Shown: positions 37,250 through 49,921 of the stretch, piece by piece
How the letters are laid out: every line of letters begins with the position of its first letter
Position numbering within the stretch: position 1 is the first letter of the stretch
From: Rhypophila decipiens
Taxonomy: Eukaryota; Ascomycota; Sordariomycetes; Sordariales; Naviculisporaceae
Assembly: GCA_033297075.1 (NCBI GenBank)
Contig: MU858059.1
Location: forward strand, 248,001-312,000
Direction: 5' to 3'
DNA length: 64,000 nucleotides
Program-made: the position numbers and the translations under genes
The notes under the pieces: model-generated
What the model was told of the DNA's origin: nothing
Databases searched by the model: none
What the model saw: only the letters and a program-made list of their open reading frames with translations

Positions 37250-37999
37250 TCACTGGCGCGAGGCCCTTGCCGCCTTTGATCTCCGACAATAATGGAGGAA
37301 CCTTTGCCAAATTACTGGTCTCCGGTGCTCCAGCTGGGCCTCGTTCCCAGATGTTTCCATTTCTGAAGCCATGGACTGGCTTTTACCATCTTTGTGAACC
37401 CTATTTTCCCGAACTAGGGCATGAAATGCCTCCTCGATATTGATGTCATTCTTCACTGAGGTTTCATAGAAGCACCCGATGTTAAGTTCGGCCGCTAGTT
37501 GGGCACCCTCTTCCGGGGTAACTTGACGTCCTTCGTTGACCAGATCGCATTTATTTCCAACCAGACAGATGGAAGCCGTTGTTTGAGCTTTCTCCCGCTG
37601 AATATGTTTGTGAAACAAGCGAATCTGGTCCAAAGACGACCTAGAATCCACAGAGTAAACGAGGAGGAACCCCTCGTGCTGTCGGATCAGGAGCTCCCGC
37701 AGGGCGGTGTATTCTTCAGGGCAGGTGCTCGCGGCGATGTCGATGATACAGGGAAGCTGATCCACGTTTGCCTGCTTGCGATCAGAGTCGTCCAGCGTCG
37801 GGTCATAATTATAAGAACAAAATAAGGCATCATAGCAAAACTGCAAAACAAGTCAGTATGGACGCCTTTTTGAGCTCGTTGGGTTGTGACTGGCCTTGTT
37901 GATTATGGAAGTCTTCCCGGAGCCGCTCTGCCCGAACACGAGAATGCGGTGACATTCGAGGGCTTTTGTCTTTTTATGTTCCGAAGGATTGCCAGACAT
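37250..37999 (-). CDS. Divergent Ras-like small GTPase
   Basis: 231 residues from two exons (37999-37895, 37840-37250). The P-loop GQSGSGKT (23-30), effector-like YDPTLDDS, NKCD (G4) and ETSVK (G5) identify a Ras-family fold. The G3 motif, normally DTAGQE, reads DIAASTCPEEY, so the glycine and catalytic glutamine of switch II are lost. The C-terminus (SKAARASRQ) lacks a CAAX prenylation box. Nucleotide binding is likely kept but intrinsic hydrolysis and membrane anchoring are doubtful. The intron that keeps the frame is 54 bp with a GC donor (AAG|GCCAGT) and CAG acceptor; no GT donor in the right phase was found. An upstream in-frame ATG lies at 38086. The gene is divergent from the Zn-cluster regulator. 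Confidence 0.8.
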
Positions 38000-38509
38000 T
38001 TTCAGCCGAGAGAGAATGATCTGGGACAAAAAACGATCTTGAGCGGACGGTCTCCTCAGGGATGGATTATGAACAACTGATTCCACTGCTGCCTAACTGG
38101 GTCCAAGATAGTGTGGAGATAATGATACCGGTACATGGGTGTAACAACAACGTATGGCATGACAAATTACCCATATATACTATACAAGTCTTCTAAAGTC
38201 CTGATCAGAGTCTTTTCAATGGTCTAAAAAGATATATAGCTCAGGGTATATCGATGTTCAATACTGTTATTTGGATTTTCATGATTATTTGTTCTCGAAT
38301 ACGAATACGGGGACTGCACAATCCTAACCCGGGATAAAAACTCGGACTTTCCTCTTTGGGAATGAGCCCCGACCCCGCTCCTCGCTCGATAAAGCGAGTC
38401 CGGTCTGCGTCTCGCGATGTGGCACCCCGTACTGGAACCACTTTTCTCGAATCTCTCCCCGCTCATCGCCTCCAACTGTTCTGCAAGCACGACTGCAACC
38501 CGATCTAAC
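38000..38509. promoter_or_regulatory. Shared divergent promoter region
   Basis: About 510 bp separate the starts of the Ras-like gene (minus) and the regulator (plus). It is AT-rich around 38160-38290, with TATATA runs near 38175 and 38230. Co-regulation is possible but only inferred from layout. Confidence 0.4.
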
Positions 38510-40981
38510 ATGAACAAGTCAAAGGAGACAGTGCGGTGGGTGGGCCAGGACAACCGCACAGGGCTACCGCAAAAGCGGAAGCAAGTGGTTAGGGCGTGCT
38601 CCAAATGCCGAAAATCCAAGAAACGATGCGCCCATGTCCCCATGCCCGTTTCACCCAGCTACGACTCATCATCGCTGTCCACGACACACGTTCCCCGGGT
38701 TCCTCCACGAGCCTCAACTCTATCACCCGATGCCTTCTCACACAGCATCACCACCACGCCCCCAGGTTCGTCAGCACGCCGGCGTCCGTCGCTTGATGCG
38801 GATGCTTCAGTTGCAGCTTCCCAGCTCCTTCGAATTCATGAACAGGGCCAGGCACATGCGACTGATGCTGGTCCAGGCTCGGGCGTACCGGACGCTCCAG
38901 ACAAAGCAGCTCCCTTCATTGGCGAACTAAACCCCGAAGGAATCTTTGTTGAAGCAACACTGTCCAACGCCACCATCATATCTCCTGAGAAAGACCTCAT
39001 CACGAGTCCTGGTATATGGATCGACGGGAGTAGCAACTCTGGCTCCACCAGCCCCAAATTAGTCAGGCTTCGAAACGCCATCACTAGCCATGCGACATCT
39101 TCCTCGACCGGAAGGGCTAAAAATGCAGGAAAGGGGCTCACGGTTACGGCTGATGATCTGGAGTCTTTTTCCATGTTAACACAACAATTCATCGTCTCGG
39201 AGCGAGGTGCTCTAGTCCGGGCCACGGATGAAGCATGGGAGGCTATCAAGAGGATATACCTGCACAAGATCTTCCCTATCCTTCCTATTTTTGACGAGTC
39301 CATCCTCAGCGCCCCGCGGATGGGCTCGCTCATCCGATGCCTCATTGAAGCTTCAGTATGCTTGGCTGTTGCTGCTGACTCGGAAGCAGAACATCGTCTC
39401 TTCTTGCACAAGAAGCAAGCCAATGGTACCAGACGTGGCGTCCTCGTTTCGTATCAAGAATACAGTCAAGCCGTTGTGGATTTTATCCAAATTGGTGTCG
39501 TGGAATTACGGGCCAGCGAGCCACAAGAGCACGTCCTTGACTGCGTCAGCATCTTGGCCCTAACCAGCTTCTTCTGGCAGCCCGGGCCACAAGCCCGCTT
39601 CTCTCCAATGGACTCATTCGGCATGCTAGCTAGCATGGTGCACACATATGGGATACACCTGATGGGCGCCGCCGAGGCTCGGGCTCCATTCAGAACCAAC
39701 GATAGCAAACGTCCCAACCGACTGTTTAGGTGTCTCTATGCCATCGACCGTCTGTTATCGGCCTTTTATGCTCGCCCGGTCATGTTTCACAACTATGATG
39801 TTGTGATCAGTCTAAAGCCTCACGAGGGTGACACCCCGAGCTTCAAACTGTTTATGGCGTTGACGACGCACCTTGACCAGATCATCGAACTGTATCGACC
39901 ACGGCCGACCATCAACCAGGCAGACATCGACTTTCCCATCTTTGAGCGGCTGATCATGGAGGCAGGGGCACAACAGGAGCCGGATCATATACTAGGTGCG
40001 TGTCAACCGTTCTTGGCCATTTGAAGTAAACATGCTAACAGTGCTACAGGGACTCTCGAGGTTCTCTACCACGCAATCTCGATTCTATCTGTCAGAATGC
40101 CCAGGTCTAAATTCCGGTCTCCGTATGAGCTCGATGAGCTGTTGGGCTGCGTCAGCTACTCGCACCTCCCCCCAAATCGAGCCAACGCGCGAAGATCACT
40201 ATCCGCGGATCGCATCGTAGAAACGATACGGGATTACGAATTAAGTCCCATGCCCTTTGTGCCATATGCTTTGTCGTTGTCCTTGAGCGTCCAATACCGA
40301 AAGTGGCGGTTCAGTCGGACACCAATGTTCCGCGCACGAGCAAAGACAGCTTTCGAGAAGATTGTGCCCATTCTCCAAGGGTTGGGCAAAGTGTGGACAA
40401 GCGCGAAGGTTACAAGCGCTCTTGGGGCTCAGGTCATCAAGCAGCTCAGCATGAGCCATGAGCCGAGCGCGGGCCAGTCTAGGGAGCAGAGTCAACAGAT
40501 GGACGTGGATATGCCCATCGCCGCTACTACTACACGGGAAGCAAGCCATGTTCCCGCTGCTTCAAACATGTCCCCATCGACTGACCTGCCAACACCCGCA
40601 ACCTCGACAACATACCAATCACCACATAGCACCGAGAAAGGGATCAATCCTGCTGCCACAAGAGCCTCATATAATTACACTGCAAAAGCGTCAGGTACCA
40701 CAGCGCCCTCGAACTCAACCTCCCGCGAACAGGCCTCCCAAGACCCGACTCAGGCACAGCAATTACAACCACCTCCTACGTCCAATTCGATGTGGCCGCC
40801 AGAACAAATGGTGCCTGAGCTCTCAGGGACGACAGGCTTCTCTTCGATGCTGGGTGGAATCGAAAACGACGGTTTGCTAGCAGGGTTTGACTGGACATTG
40901 GCAAATACATTGGATCCATGTTATTATGCCTCGAGTTACTACTGGGCTCCTTTCCAGGGCGAGGGTGGGGAGCTTCAGTGA
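38510..40981 (+). CDS. Fungal transcription factor with incomplete Zn(II)2Cys6 motif
   Basis: Two exons (38510-39995 and 40050-40981; GTGCGT...CAG intron of 54 bp) code for 805 residues. The ATG at 38510 (MNKSKETVRW) precedes a basic ACSKCRKSKKRC, the first half of a fungal zinc cluster (Cys30, Cys33, Cys40), but the second CxxC-C half is not seen in any frame downstream. Residues 230-620 form a fungal-specific transcription-factor domain (LTQQFIVSERGALVRATDEA, IKRIYLHKIFPILPIFDES, TYGIHLMGA, RLFRCLYAIDRLLSAFYARP). The C-terminal 200 residues are Ser/Thr/Pro/Gln-rich, as in activation regions. It should act in the nucleus; target genes are unknown. Confidence 0.85.
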
Positions 40982-41206
40982 TTAATTATACCAGAGAGTG
41001 GAATTGAAATATAGAAAGCTGTTGAATTGGAATTCTACACCTTATTTGGTATCAAGTGCCTTGTTCATCGGTTTCTGTCTTGTTTTGTTCCTTCTGGTAT
41101 GCAACCAGAGTTGTCATATCTCATGAGTAAACAGCACGGGTAAATCTATCCGGCTCACTCTCTGCTTCGTCCAATAACCCTCTTGCACACAATATCTTCT
41201 CCCCAC

Positions 41207-41761
41207 CTAAGAAGCAGCATCCGGCACAGGCTCACCAAAAGGAGACACAAAAGGCGCCAAATAATCCGACTTGCCAATCTCAATCCCCTCCTTGCGAAGG
41301 ATCGCATAAGCGGTACTCAGATGGAAATAAAAATTCGGAATCCCATACCCAAACACATAGCCCCGTCCATGGGTGGTGATCGTGCCGCGCTTGCCCATCA
41401 TGATCTGGGCCTCTCTGTCGGCCGCATCATCGACCTCTTCGGGGGTGACGCTCTTGGCGAGCTCGAGAGTCTTCTCGGCCGTGACGATGAGGTCGGCCAG
41501 GGTGGTTTCGTTTCCTTCTGTCTTCAAGCCGTCTGTCTTGCCGCCTGTGAGGCGCTCGCGCGTCTTGAAGACTACGTTTGAGAGGAACTGGACTTGGAAC
41601 TTGAGGGGGAGCATGTCGGGTGCTAGGCGGGCTTCGGGGAGGGAGGATTTGAGCTCGGGGGTGGCGGTTGTTTCGGCTTTTTGCAGGATGTGCACTAGGG
41701 CTTGGAGGCCGGGGATGTACTGCCCGAAGGAGGTTTCCCAGACGCTGAAGGAGGGTGCCAT
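41207..41761 (-). CDS. DUF1993 family protein
   Basis: A single-exon 184-residue protein. The N-terminal YIPGLQALVHILQKAE, RLAPDMLPLKFQVQFLSNVV and the C-terminal YVFGYGIPNFYFHLSTAYAI match the DUF1993 family, helical-bundle proteins found in bacteria and fungi. In the related DinB-like fold a metal is bound by histidines, but the role of DUF1993 is unknown. No signal peptide or membrane segment is present, so it is likely cytosolic. It converges with the regulator gene, 225 bp away. A TATATAA motif lies about 165 bp upstream. Confidence 0.9.
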   Translation of the reverse strand: MAPSFSVWETSFGQYIPGLQALVHILQKAETTATPELKSSLPEARLAPDMLPLKFQVQFLSNVVFKTRERLTGGKTDGLKTEGNETTLADLIVTAEKTLELAKSVTPEEVDDAADREAQIMMGKRGTITTHGRGYVFGYGIPNFYFHLSTAYAILRKEGIEIGKSDYLAPFVSPFGEPVPDAAS

Positions 41762-44700
41762 TTTTGATAAGGGTTTCTGATTAAGTAAGTGATGTGAGAA
41801 TGAATGGTTTGTGAGTTTTGAGGTGATGTTGCTAATTTGAGATGAGGTTGTTGAGGTTTGATGTTGTTGTAAAAAGACTTTGAAGACTGACGATTAGAAC
41901 AGATGATGAGGATATGTTGTCATTATTTATATAACGTTACTTGGACAACATTGGTAATACATAGTCGGTGAGGGGGAAACCTGGAACGATACACCCCTCT
42001 TTCACTCACAATGTGGATCCCCATTAAGTCGTTTCGCGTTATAGCTGCATGAAAATGCCGTTATCCATTTGAGTTTGGATGATTCTACGCAGTTCCATAT
42101 GTGTCTAACAGTGATTATCGGGCCCGCTTCTCTCGGTATGTTTCAGCCGGGGCAATTCGGGGGTCCACATGTCCGGCTTCTTGGTGAGATCTGAGTCTTT
42201 GACCATAACGCATGTGCGTATGATGATAAGCCCAAGGTTGAAAGGTGTTTCCAGCTCGCTGAATCGGAACTTGGGAATAATCAGGCAAAGACACGCCTTT
42301 CTGATTTACCAGTGCTCTTGCCTGCCTCGAGCCATGATAAGCATGGGTCTTTTGTCGTACCACCTCGCTTGAATGATATGGGTTCCACGCTGAGCAGGAT
42401 TAATAATGTGAATCTCAACTTTTGACGTCCCGATTCACTGAATTAGGCCTTAAATCGTCATTTGGAGTACAAGGTTACTTGACATCTCTCGGCGGGATAG
42501 CATCTGCTCCCCCTATATTGCGGATCCGATGTGTTGCGTTTGGCAACCAAGGCAACGTATAATAGTAGTACCAGTTATTAGCTGAAACGTCGGACTACCG
42601 GTACCACTAGATCGGCAAATACAACGAATAAGACATACATATCAGATTACAAATCCCGATTATAAGACCTGGCTAAAGTGGTTGTTAATTCAAGAGAGCG
42701 AGGACAGCACGACCTTGCTGAGAAATCAAAATGCTAGAGTTACCCCGCGACTCGGATTGGGCGTTAGCTCCGGCCTATCTTTACACCGCTTCAGAGTCGA
42801 TGACGGGTGACTCGGTGTATAGGCTGGATGGGATTGAGCAGAAGAGAAGAGAAGGGATAAATCAGAGTGAAATGTGTAGATGTCATGTTGGGTGTTGATG
42901 TGTCGTCCGTTGTGGTGTTGCGGCTCAACTTACAAGCAGTAAGCAAAAAAAACAAAGCTTAATCCCAAAGTCCCGGGAATATGTAACTTTAACAGCTAGC
43001 TCGGAGCTATGTAACTTCTCTTGGAAATGGTTCTGACACATTGACTGGGTGATATGTGACTTGAACGGTGGCAACTTCAGGGGCAGATGGAACGGTATTG
43101 GTGGATTGGGGATCCAGGAACAAGCACGCAATTCTTGGACTTGACACGGGGAAATGGACGCACTGTACCGGGATTAGTATATAAGAGATGACTGTCTCTC
43201 GTTTCCAACGGCGAGATCGTTACCGACGTCCTTGGCTCTTCTTCATCACTCCTTCATGGAGTAGACCGCCCCCTTAATTAGTCCATGTTATTTGTCCTGC
43301 ACGTCATTCCTCTTTTCGTTCGAGACTGACACCATTCTGTCATTATTTTAAACTTAACCGGGCTACGTTGCCAAATTAACGAGCCAACGATAGCTACATC
43401 ATATATAGTAGTCATCGAGGCTCGATTAGCCGTCCTCCACTTCCCCAGGGAGACTGCTGTTTCTGAAACAAGAATCTGCTCCATCTTCAAACAACGGCAA
43501 ATTCGGACCGACAGGAACAAATGCTCCGGATCCCATTGTTGTCCCATACTCTGCAAATAAAGCCGATACTCATCATCCCACCAAGATACACTGGAAATGC
43601 AGACATGGACCAATTTGACCGCGAGGAAAGAATCATTCCACTGCCGACCAAGAAAAGCACAACCAGTCATTCAGGAGACAGGAAACGAGCCCTGGTTGAT
43701 GGTTCGGCTGAGAAAAGGGGGCTGTGAAACCATTCAAGATGATGAGCTCTTTTCTCATGTTGGCGTTTTCGCTTTCACAATCCCAGCTTTATCGATCGAC
43801 CCAAACTCGTATCATTCGCTTTGTCATGCTAGTGCCCAGACTAAACCATCTTTCCCCTTTTGTTGTCCACCTCCCATTTCCTTAAAGTTCTGGTTCAGCA
43901 ACTTTCATGATCGTCGTTATCGGTAATGTAGCACCGTACCAGACGACCTGTTCCGGGATGAGATTAAAAACGAATTACAGAGCCCGCCCCTTTATTTTGG
44001 AGGGCCAGAAGCCAAGCCAGGCCGCAAATAGTCTACCACTGCGTAGTAACCTTGTATTCTGTACGAACAGGCCACTCAGAGATGAATACTGTCGTATTCA
44101 TCATCATGGTGGTTTGTTTTCGGCCAGTCCAACGACGGAGATGGAGTCTACGTCTGTGACCCTCCGCCACCGCGCAACAAGTCGTTGCTTTCTTGTCTTG
44201 TCTCATGGCACCTTGTGCGGACTTAAGGAAAGAAAGGATACCTCTTCAGGATCATGATGATGGGCTGAGGAATAGAAAGCAGGCGGCCTACCGAATGCAC
44301 TGACATTCGGTCAATGCGATAGTGAGGAGAACGCATAATTCGCTGACAAATTTATGTTTCCCAGAGCGGTAAAAGTTTACGAAGAGGAGGAAAGTTGAAC
44401 CCTGTCAGACGTTGGTCAACCTACCACAGTGACAGAAGACAGACATGGTTACTCTTCAGAGAATGTTGCGGCCTGTTGAAGGTGAAGGTCACCGACCACC
44501 TGCATGCACATGAAAGCAGGAGCAAACCGTTGGCCGACAGCAGGCAGAGCCGTGAGGGGGAATACGGGCATCGCGGACCGGCGATATCATGTGAGGCCGG
44601 GACCCTGGATGCTTTGCGCAGGGGAATATAGTGAATGAGTGTGAACTGTAAAGACTCGCTTGCAGGACACATGAGCCACCCCTGAGTATTGTGCCATGGT

Positions 44701-47700
44701 GAATGCCTGTTCCTTACGAGAGCTCAAGCTCCCGGCTGACTGTGAGCAACACCAAGGCCAAGGTACGCATCACTATCGAACCGATGTGCTGGGTCATGTT
44801 ACAGATCCCAATGTTGCCTGTTACCGATGACGCGGAACTCTTTGGTATTTGCGTTTCCCCAGGATCATCGACATAATTCGCATCTTGGCGACAGCTTTTG
44901 ACGCGGTGGTTTTGAAGAAGGATGGAGGACATTGATACTCTGCTTCGTACTAGTTAGGGCAGTGATGGAAAGATTCCATCTCGGGTCATTCAAGCCCGAG
45001 ATATTATGTTCTGCGGCAGCAAAAGTTGGAACATCGCAGAGCACTGTGATGACTCCTACCGTACGCTCTGACAATATGCATTCGTAGCTACGCGGGGAAT
45101 GCCGAAGCTCTCAAGCAGTTCAATGACAATCCGCCGACGGCTGCTTGATTCTGCCGTGATATGCAACACCGGCATACGTGATCACACCAACACGGCACTG
45201 GATAGGGAATCCGACGAGGCAGAACGTCAAGAGCTTCTTGTCCGTGAAATATGGGCACGGATACCGCAGAGAGGTCCGTGTAGCTGTGGCGTCCACAAGA
45301 AGGATGCACCGAGTTACGGAGGGTATCCGCGCCCGTGTGGTGTCATCGTGGCTTGACCAGAACGGGGGCCGTGGCGCTGAGACAGGAGACTCGAGAGACT
45401 TGAGACAAATCATCACTAGAAGCAACTGAGGAACAGCGCTAAACAATAGAGTCTCGTTCATCTGCGGTGAGAAGTTAGGAGCTTTGTTAGTGCTGTGTGC
45501 ACTGACACCGGTCAATCCTTCCAGCCGTGAGTGTCGATCATCTTGGTTAAGGCTAGGTCCTGTTGGGAAGGCAGTGTACCGGAGGGCCTGAATAGCTGTG
45601 GATGCGGTTACTGAGTCTCAGAGATGACAGTTTATTCATCAGTGTCGAAGTGTTAAAATATCACAGGGAGGAGAGGCAAACCGTTGGAGGAATGAAAGTG
45701 GTTGTGAGTAGCCAGCAGGAGGTCCTAGTATCGACTAATATAACCAATTCATATTAAACAGAGAATTAAGATGAATCGATCTCAGAACCCAAAGAATGCA
45801 AGATTGTGGGTCTGGATCGTAAAACAAAAAAAAGCTGACCTTAATTTCGGGAGGAGCCACTTGCCTGGAAACGCTGGTAGAGTCTGGTACCTATCCATAT
45901 TCCTTGGCCGATATCGAGGGAGTATTAAGCAGCTGGGAACCAGGGGATGGGAATCTGGGGTAGGTGGCATCACAATCAGCATCAACAGCCCACAGAACAA
46001 GATTACCTTTCTTGCCCTCGTTCTCGGCTCCAGAGGAGCGGTCCGGCTTGAACACTTGCCCTGCCCTCGAGGTGTGACTTGAACTGAATTGCAGCATGAG
46101 GAGGTTCTCCTGCCTAATTTCAACTTTGTATTGGTTGTGCAAGAAGAGGTCCGAGCAAGAACAATGCAGTAGCAGCAACTGGAGGGGGAGAAAAAAGAGG
46201 GGCAGGAAGGAACAAGCTCTTGCACGCCAATCTTTCCTGATTGGGAAAGCTGCAGGCAATAACATTGAGACGGGACAGCTTCAGACGGTTGGAAAAATAG
46301 AAGGAGGGGCAGGAAACAGGGGTCAAAACCATCACCAACATTCTGGTGGAGGGACGGCATCTCACCCGGTGACTAGTCACTTTTTCTCACACTCGTTCCT
46401 CCCCCTTTTCTCTCCTCGAGTCCTCTGGCTTGCATTTCGCCATCAGATCATTTGCAAAACGTGAGAGAAACGGCGTTTCTTTTTTTGGAAGACAAGTAGA
46501 AAACAGCCACTGAACAAGTTTAGCTGAGAAAAAGAAACAAGCCTGGTCAGATCTGTACCTGGGGTCTGGGTCCTGGCCCGCGTTGAAGAAAATATTGGAC
46601 GTCAAAGCGTCATCCCCCGATGAAGCTACGACCCGTACCCCGTAATCGTATCACTCCACTAACTGACAGCGTCAGACAGGGGTATCCCCGCACAGCATCT
46701 TGTCGTTCGTCCACTAACAATTTTGACAGATGCTAAGCTTTGATCACGGTAGCACATCGGCACCCTGGGAGGGTGCGTTGTCCTGATAACACCTCGCCCA
46801 TCGATCTCGAGTGAGATGCGAGATGATCACCAAGATGGATGCCCGCCGCGAACACCCACAGTCAAGACGCCGAGAACCTCGAGGCGTGGTGGAATGGACT
46901 CGAGCAGTCGCAATGTTCTAGCGCTGCCCGCTAAGAATCCTGTCTTGAAAAGCCCAAAACAAGCTCACCGCGGTGGAGACTGGTGAAGACCTTGGCCAGA
47001 ATACCTCCGTAGCTCGAGTTCCAAGAGTCACTAGTCCTCCTGGTCATGACATCTGCGACGTTGTTGGTTTCTTGGAAGTTGAGGCTGATTTCCGGTGTGT
47101 TTTGACGGATTGGAGGACCGCTTCTCCACCTCTCAGCATTTCGTGATTTTGGAGGAAACAGAAAACGAGACTATTCCTCGTCTGGCGAGGCGTGAATCGG
47201 TTCCGACTTCCTACCTCCGCGTTTCTCTCGAATCGATCTAGGCTCGCTTTCGCTTCTTCCCCGGCAGCCACTAGCATTACGTACCGGCACCAGGGGCATT
47301 GGCACTTCATATCCCGTCGACGGGTGATTCTTTCTCGTCTTGGTTCCTATGCCACTCCCAAGGGCAAGTCGTCGACGCGGCTTACACGGTCATCCAGCAT
47401 GAGAGCCCGATCACCTCTTTACACGGCAAAGCGTCTTCAAGAATCAGCTGGACGAGAGGGTGCTGGCATTGCAGTGAGGAATTTCCTGGGGTTGGCTGCA
47501 GGGGTGGGCAGAGGTGGTACTCTTCCCGTCTCCTGGCCCGGCTCAATCAATTCAGTCAATAAAAAAAGACATCTCGTGAGGGCAAGACAAGCGAGTTACA
47601 TGGCACGTAACAAGATCGCATTTACCCCCGCAACTGGTAACTGGTCCGTAATGCCACTAGAAAAGGTAGGGTATGGTGAGAGTCGTACCCCCGCACACCG

Positions 47701-48556
47701 ACCTCTTTAGCTGCTTTGGAGACGAGCTATGGGCCGCATATAGATGCAAGCCACAGTTGAGGTCCGAGTTGGAGCGCAGAGGGCCGTTGGGATTCACTCG
47801 CAGCCTTGATTGGGCAGACGGCCAGACCAATCCATCACCCAAAAGTTCCCGTCCCAGCTTCCCCATTGCTCGTGCGTAAGCCTCTGCACAGACTGGTGCG
47901 GGCTAAGGTCTGAGCAGGACTGTACGAGGAAAGGAATGAGAAACAGAGGCGGCCAGACGACAATACACAGCAAGGGCAGGACGAGACTGAGAAGAAAACA
48001 CAAAAGGGCTGCTTCATCTCGGTAGTTGAGGGCCCCATAGTCTCTCGGCCACGACAGCTTGAAGATTCGCTCGTTTATTCTTAAATTGAAGCCAAGCGGA
48101 CGACGATCACCTGCCGTTCCCCTGCGCTGTCTCGACAAGCTCTTGCAGTCTTGTCTTGGTCCATACTGGACTGCTCGCCTCTACCCGGGCCGCTCTCTAT
48201 CCGTCAGCTGTCTCTCGCTGCTACCGTGGACCCCATCGACTACTGCAGCAACCTGGGATACTATAGGATAAGCTTTCCATTTACCCCAGGTTTCAACTTG
48301 TCTCTTCTTCTCTTTTTCCAACCTACAGATCTGCGACAAATCGGCTTCGGATCAGGAGGAAGACGGGCGATCAACTTTCATCAAGAGTCAAGACGAACAC
48401 AAACGTCCATGTAAATATCCCCAGGTACCCCAACCCGAGCATCTGGATCACCCCTACCGCCGCCAGCCCACTCTCGACTTACCACCGGTTTACTCGACGG
48501 CGCAGCACGTCAAAAGCAACACGCCGCATCCCGCCGCGAACGATATCCCACCCATC
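41762..48556. other. 6.8-kb stretch without a supported gene
   Basis: Many short frames occur on both strands (for example 42115-42363 minus, 43278-43670 minus, 45120-45515 minus, 45782-46360 minus, 47192-47710 plus). None has a recognisable domain, a good splice model or a signal peptide. The right end holds the leader of the receptor gene. Some frames (43278-43670) look faintly protein-like and could be gene relics. Confidence 0.45.
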
Positions 48557-49921
48557 ATGGCCGACGCAAACATGCCGGTCAACGGCACTGCCGGAGCGCC
48601 AGCATTCAACGGGACTGGACCACCTAGCGAGACCTTTCCTACCTTCATTGTCGTCAGCCCAAAGGCGGCCATGCTCGCCCAGGCATACATTGGCTCAACA
48701 ACGAGCCTTATTGTCCTGTGCGTGATAGCCTTTGTCACGAGAATGTATCAAAGGACACGACCAGTATGGAACGTTGGGTTGGACGATTATTTCATTGTGG
48801 TCGGATTTGTATGTTTCCCTCACCTCGCATGATCGAATACATTGACCAACAAGCCTCTCTAGGCTCTTGCCATCACTGACTGGGCCATGATGACACCGCA
48901 AATGGTCACGAAACCCGGCACCATATCTTTAGCCCAGAGCATGGCGGCGGGCAAGAACAGCTGGCTGGCCATTGGTATCTGGGGCATGTCCATGACCTTC
49001 ATCAAGGTCTCCATCGCACTCACCCTCCTCCGCATTCAGCAAAAGTCGCTAGCCTGGCGCATCTTCCTCTACAGCATCATGACGATCCAAACCCTCTACG
49101 GCATTCTCAACCTGTTCTTCAACCTCCTTATCTGCTGCCGACCTCTGTACGCCGCTTGGGATTTTGCTTACCAAATGACGCACCCCGGCGCCTGCGTCGA
49201 CCCTGCCATCCAGAGGACGGTCTCCAATATCGGCTCATCAATCAACATCACGACCGACATCTTACTCTCCTTATCACCCGTCATCTTTCTCTTCAAGCTC
49301 AACCGGCCCCTCCGCGAGCGTCTCTTTGTCTGCGGCCTCATGGCCATGGGCTTACTAGCCAGCGGCGCCTCGATCGCCAAGACGGTCATCGTCCAGGGAT
49401 ACGGCGACCCGACCATCCCCCCCGACGAGTTCTGGCCAATGGGCATCACCATCTGCCTCTGGACCGCGCTGGAACAGCTCCTCGGCGTGCTGGCAGCATG
49501 TGTGCCCGCCATGAAGAACCTGTTCCAGCTCTGTCTCGGGCGCATGGGCGTGTCGCTCACAACGTCGCGCAACCCCGGTCGCTCGGGATACTACATTGGC
49601 AACAGCCGCGCTGGAGGGATGGGCGCGTCAGCCATCGGTACCGGCACGTTCCAGAGCATCACGAGCAGGAATCTTGATAAGGACGGGGATGATGTCCACG
49701 GGATGAAGTCACGGTTTGAGATGAGGCATATGAGTGTTACCAAGGCTGATATGGAGAGCTTGGAGGAGGATGAGGAGGTTCTGGATACTACGGGGGCGAG
49801 GAGGAATATCTCGACGCCCAAGTCGGGAAGGACGGACGATTCGCAGGGGAGTTTTCATCATGGGACGAGTACCGAGTTGAGAGGATACCCGGCTGCGCAG
49901 TTGCCTGCTCAGGCGATATAG
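48557..49921 (+). CDS. Fungal rhodopsin-like (PTH11-type) integral membrane protein
   Basis: Two exons (48557-48808 and 48863-49921; GTATGT...TAG intron of 54 bp) give 436 residues. After an extracellular N-terminus with NGT sequons, seven membrane helices are visible. Family landmarks are FVTRMYQRTRPVWNVGLDDY in the first loop, SWLAIGIWGMSMTFIKVSIA, LRIQQKSLAWRIFLYSIM, CRPLYAAWDF with a Cys partner in GACVDPA, DILLSLSPVIFLFKL and TICLWTALEQLLGVLAACVP. This is the large fungal rhodopsin/PTH11-related receptor-like class; no CFEM domain is present. The cytosolic tail of about 120 residues is acidic and Ser-rich. A sensory role at the plasma membrane is inferred from the family; the ligand is unknown. 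Confidence 0.9.

Noticed and set aside
45782..46360. 192-codon minus-strand frame
   Set aside because: Low-complexity stretches (poly-Phe/Leu/Ser from purine-rich DNA) and no family resemblance.
47192..47710. 172-codon plus-strand frame with an Arg/Ser-rich N-terminus resembling a mitochondrial presequence
   Set aside because: The rest has no conserved-looking core; the Arg-rich start arises easily by chance.
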